A stretch of 35,618 bases of DNA from assembly GCA_009773735.1 (NCBI GenBank), contig WSYG01000013.1:1-35618 (forward strand), written 5' to 3'. This document shows positions 33,483 to 35,618 of this stretch, piece after piece. The stretch comes from Erysipelotrichaceae bacterium. Lineage in GTDB: Bacteria; Bacillota_I; Bacilli_A; Erysipelotrichales; Erysipelotrichaceae. The notes beneath the pieces were generated by a model. That model made no database searches. It had not been told where the DNA came from and was given only the letters and a program-made list of their open reading frames with translations. Both the position numbers and the translations under genes were made by a program. Within the stretch, counting starts at the first letter, position 1; every line of letters begins with the position of its first letter.

Positions 33483-34294
33483 TGGAATTTACCTATAAAG
33501 ATTATAGTGTTTATTATGAAACCTATGGGACAGGAAAACCGATCTTGATCCTTAATGGGATCATGATGTCTACCTTAAGCTGGAAACCATTTATTGAAGC
33601 CTTCTCAAAAGACAATTGTTTGATCCTGATCGATCTTTTAGATCAAGGAAAGTCATCTAAACTGGATGGATTAACCTACAATCAAGACATTCAAGTAGAT
33701 ATGTTGGCTCATTTTATCAAAGCCCAGGCTTTTATAGACTTAGCTGTCTTTGGGATATCTTATGGAGGAGAAGTCGCCATTAAATTGACCATTGCTTATC
33801 CACAGCTTGTAGAAAGACTGTTACTGTTTAATACGACCTCTCATACATCTTCTTGGCTACAAGAAATTGGCTATGCTTGGAATAAAGCGGCCAGTGATCC
33901 AGCAGCGTATTATTCCACTACGATACCTGTTATTTACTCACAGAAGTTCTATGAAAAACACATCGAGTGGATGAACAGACGTAAAGAAATGCTACTGACG
34001 GTCTTTGCGAATCCTGTCTTTATTCAAGCTATGATCCGTTTGACCAACAGTGCCAATGATTTGGATGAGAGAGCTCATCTTAAAGAAATCAAGTGTCCTA
34101 CCTTGGTCGTTGGTTGTGAACAAGACATCATCACGCCTTTCGCAAATCAACAATTTATTGCCAAGGAAATCCCACAAGCTCAATTGGTTTATGTCCCAGA
34201 TTCAGGTCATGCGTTGATGTATGAGAAACCAATCCTCTTCAGTTCCTTGGTCTTGGGTTTTACCAACAATACCAAACTTGAAGATGTGATATAA
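33482..34294 (+). CDS. Alpha/beta hydrolase
   Basis: The 270-residue cytoplasmic protein has the alpha/beta hydrolase pattern: ILNGIMMSTLSW at the oxyanion hole, FGISYGGEVAI with nucleophile Ser93, VVGCEQDIITPF with the acidic residue, and PDSGHALMYEKP with the catalytic histidine. It is shorter than and only distantly like the hydrolase at 25481, so it is not a recent copy. The start overlaps the CoA-transferase stop by TAATG, showing that the two are coupled. Removing CoA or an ester group from the pathway's intermediates is a reasonable guess without direct support. The next promoter's -10 overlaps its stop codon. Confidence 0.87.
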   Translation: MEFTYKDYSVYYETYGTGKPILILNGIMMSTLSWKPFIEAFSKDNCLILIDLLDQGKSSKLDGLTYNQDIQVDMLAHFIKAQAFIDLAVFGISYGGEVAIKLTIAYPQLVERLLLFNTTSHTSSWLQEIGYAWNKAASDPAAYYSTTIPVIYSQKFYEKHIEWMNRRKEMLLTVFANPVFIQAMIRLTNSANDLDERAHLKEIKCPTLVVGCEQDIITPFANQQFIAKEIPQAQLVYVPDSGHALMYEKPILFSSLVLGFTNNTKLEDVI

Positions 34295-34301
34295 TATATC
34301 A
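34287..34301 (+). promoter_or_regulatory. Promoter/operator of the TetR gene
   Basis: The 15-bp palindrome TGATATA-A-TATATCA contains TATAAT (34290-34295), and its TGA makes an extended -10. No -35 is seen. A symmetric site on the -10 is a likely autoregulatory operator. It does not resemble the repeat at 23498-23511. Confidence 0.5.
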
Positions 34302-34316
34302 AAATATGGAAAATCT

Positions 34317-34913
34317 ATGAACCGATTTGTAAATCAACCTAAGACTAAACGAGGTCAAGCCACTCTTGATAGGCTATGTAAAGCCGCTGAGCAACTGTTT
34401 TATAAACAGGGGTATTATGCCACCTCCATCAACGATATCACCTCTAGAGCGAAAGTAGCGCCTGGTACGTTTTATATTTACTTCACCGATAAGATCAACA
34501 TCTATAAATATCTCTTGGTAAGCTATTCTCATGAGATTCGTATGCACATCGCATTACGTATCAAAGAGTCTAATGTAACCAATCGTAAAGATGCTGAACG
34601 TATTGGTTTAAGATCATTTCTAGAATTCATCAGTGAACACAAGAGCATGTACAACATCATCTGGGAATCTTTATACATCGATAAACGATTATTTGTGGAG
34701 TATTATACGGATTTTGCGAAGAATTATGCCCATCATATCGAAGAAGCCATTGGGATCGGTCAAATGAAAGATTATGATCCAGAAGTAGTGGCCTATATGT
34801 TGATGGGAATCTCAAATTTTATCGGACTGAATTGGGTCATGTTTAGTGACCGTAAAGATGTTGATCATGCAGTCGATGAAGTCATGAAAATACTAGAAGA
34901 GGGTTTGTTCTAA
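34317..34913 (+). CDS. TetR/AcrR family transcriptional regulator
   Basis: The 198-residue product starts with a TetR DNA-binding domain: TLDRLCKAAEQLFYKQGYYA, then INDITSRAKVAPGTFYIYFTDK, the helix-turn-helix with its usual G-T-F-Y-x-Y-F end at about residues 48-54. The rest is a helical ligand-binding domain (from about 65) without recognisable sequence. There is no clear Shine-Dalgarno before the ATG, and the leader from the -10 at 34290 is about 15 nt. The gene is last in the acyl-CoA/Liv operon and most likely represses it, with a pathway acyl-CoA as signal; this is the common scheme for such regulators. It may also be read from the operon promoter. Confidence 0.93.
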   Translation: MNRFVNQPKTKRGQATLDRLCKAAEQLFYKQGYYATSINDITSRAKVAPGTFYIYFTDKINIYKYLLVSYSHEIRMHIALRIKESNVTNRKDAERIGLRSFLEFISEHKSMYNIIWESLYIDKRLFVEYYTDFAKNYAHHIEEAIGIGQMKDYDPEVVAYMLMGISNFIGLNWVMFSDRKDVDHAVDEVMKILEEGLF

Positions 34914-34939
34914 CAGACCTTTTTTAAATCAAAGACTCA

Positions 34940-34948
34940 TGATATAAT
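34940..34948 (+). promoter_or_regulatory. Extended -10 promoter of maf
   Basis: TGATATAAT is a perfect extended -10, which does without a good -35; only a T run stands at the expected place. AAAGGGAG precedes the ATG at 34976. Confidence 0.65.
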
Positions 34949-34975
34949 GCTTCTGTTTTCAAAGGGAGAACACAT

Positions 34976-35545
34976 ATGTTGAAATCCATCATCCTGGCAA
35001 GTCAAAGTCCACGCAGAAGAGAATTAATGTTACTGCTTAATATTCCTTTTAGTTCAGAGAATCCTCAAATCGAAGAAGAGCTGGATCCTTCTTTGCCTTT
35101 AGTCAAAGCCATTGAAAAAATCGCCATAGACAAAGCTCTGGATGTATTTCAGCATCACCCCAAATCCATCGTTATCGGCTCAGATACCGTCGTTGTTATC
35201 GATGATGTTATATTGGGAAAACCAATAGACAATGAAGATGCGATTCGTATGTTAGATCTCTTATCAGGTAAGACGCATAAAGTCATCACCGGTGTTTGTA
35301 TGATCAGTGATAAAGAAAAAGTCGTATTTCACTCCATCTCAAAAGTAACCTTTTATCCGCTTACAGATGCGATGATCAAAAGTTATGTCGCATCAAATTT
35401 ACCTCTTGATAAAGCAGGTGCTTATGGGATCCAAGACAGAGGCGCTTTGTTTATCAAATCCATCTCAGGTGATTATTATACAATCATGGGTTTACCAATT
35501 GCTGAAGTCAGTCGTCGTTTAAGATTGATGGATGGGGGCAGTTGA
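34976..35545 (+). CDS. maf: Maf family nucleotide pyrophosphatase
   Basis: The 189-residue product is a Maf protein. ILASQSPRRRELM at the N-terminus, VIGSDTVVVIDD, LGKPIDNEDA and KAGAYGIQDRGA are the family signatures. Maf proteins split nucleoside triphosphates, mainly dTTP, UTP or modified nucleotides, to the monophosphate, and so guard against damaged bases; they are also linked to arrest of septum formation. The G-A-Y-G-I-Q segment is the type found in the dTTP/UTP (YhdE) group. The next gene begins 38 nt later, with no terminator seen between. Confidence 0.96.
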   Translation: MLKSIILASQSPRRRELMLLLNIPFSSENPQIEEELDPSLPLVKAIEKIAIDKALDVFQHHPKSIVIGSDTVVVIDDVILGKPIDNEDAIRMLDLLSGKTHKVITGVCMISDKEKVVFHSISKVTFYPLTDAMIKSYVASNLPLDKAGAYGIQDRGALFIKSISGDYYTIMGLPIAEVSRRLRLMDGGS

Positions 35546-35583
35546 GGGTTTAAAGAAAGGTCAAAAGACAAAAGGGAGAAACT

Positions 35584-35618
35584 ATGGAATTAATGTTTTA
35601 TGGATTCGTGTTATTGGC
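35584..35618 (+). CDS. Start of an unidentified gene cut by the right edge
   Basis: An ATG at 35584 with AAAGGGAG just before it opens a frame reading MELMFYGFVLL to the window end. Eleven residues are too few to name it; they are hydrophobic, as in a membrane helix. It probably shares a transcript with maf. Confidence 0.55.
   Translation, partial: MELMFYGFVLL

Noticed and set aside
1-35618. Mycoplasma-type code with TGA as tryptophan
   Set aside because: Many genes end in TGA, including those in ATGA overlaps, and tryptophans in conserved motifs are TGG.
1-35618. CRISPR arrays, tRNA or rRNA genes, insertion sequences, phage genes
   Set aside because: No spaced direct repeats, cloverleaf sequences, transposase or phage motifs were seen.

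Overview
The window is AT-rich, densely packed bacterial DNA from what looks like a low-GC Bacillota, possibly an Erysipelotrichia-like or Mollicutes-relative lineage. That placement is inference from gene style: GGAGG-type ribosome binding sites, U-run terminators, PRD-type PTS regulation, and TGA used as a stop with tryptophan always TGG. I see no rRNA, tRNA, CRISPR, insertion sequence or prophage gene. It reads as chromosomal metabolic DNA.

Layout. (1) 1-1654, minus: an Lrp/AsnC regulator and a PLP aminotransferase cut by the left edge. (2) 1792-3333: a polysaccharide flippase-like membrane protein whose -10 box lies almost on its start codon. (3) 3581-8318: three genes joined by ATGA overlaps, namely an isoprenylcysteine-methyltransferase-like membrane enzyme, a GH3-family acyl-adenylating enzyme, and a membrane GAF/degenerate-GGDEF/HD-GYP protein. 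(4) 8382-10494: a LigB-AMMECR1 fusion followed by its radical SAM partner (the AmmeMemoRadiSam system). (5) 10527-11753, minus: peptidase T. (6) 11878-13790: a WYL regulator overlapping a divergent DprA/Smf-like protein. (7) 14126-16612: a four-domain CoA-disulfide reductase, rhodanese, TusA and DsrE fusion. (8) 16801-17801: MsrB and a SWIM zinc-finger protein. (9) 17955-23382: a mannitol locus (IIC, IIB, MtlR, IIB-IIA, MtlD). (10) 23544-34913: a long operon with thiolase, SDR reductase, alpha/beta hydrolase, KAS III-like enzyme, complete Liv-type ABC importer, CoA-transferase, second hydrolase and TetR regulator. (11) 34976-35618: Maf and the first codons of an unknown gene.

How the parts work together. 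The mannitol locus is self-contained: IIC plus two IIB copies and one IIA bring in mannitol 1-phosphate, MtlD oxidises it to fructose 6-phosphate, and MtlR controls it. Both mannitol transcripts carry a TGGCACTAA(G)TCTT motif at nearly the same distance upstream of the -10 box. The 10.7 kb operon looks like an uptake-and-activation pathway for a carboxylic acid or related small molecule: the importer brings it in, the CoA-transferase activates it, and the thiolase, reductase and KAS III-like enzyme make or break C-C bonds at the acyl-CoA level. Its substrate is unknown.

The best candidates for something undescribed are the Liv/KAS III/CoA-transferase operon, the methyltransferase-GH3-HD-GYP operon, and the WYL/DprA-like pair. 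Regulatory sequences are well preserved: many genes have readable promoters, and several have inverted repeats placed on the -10 or -35 element.
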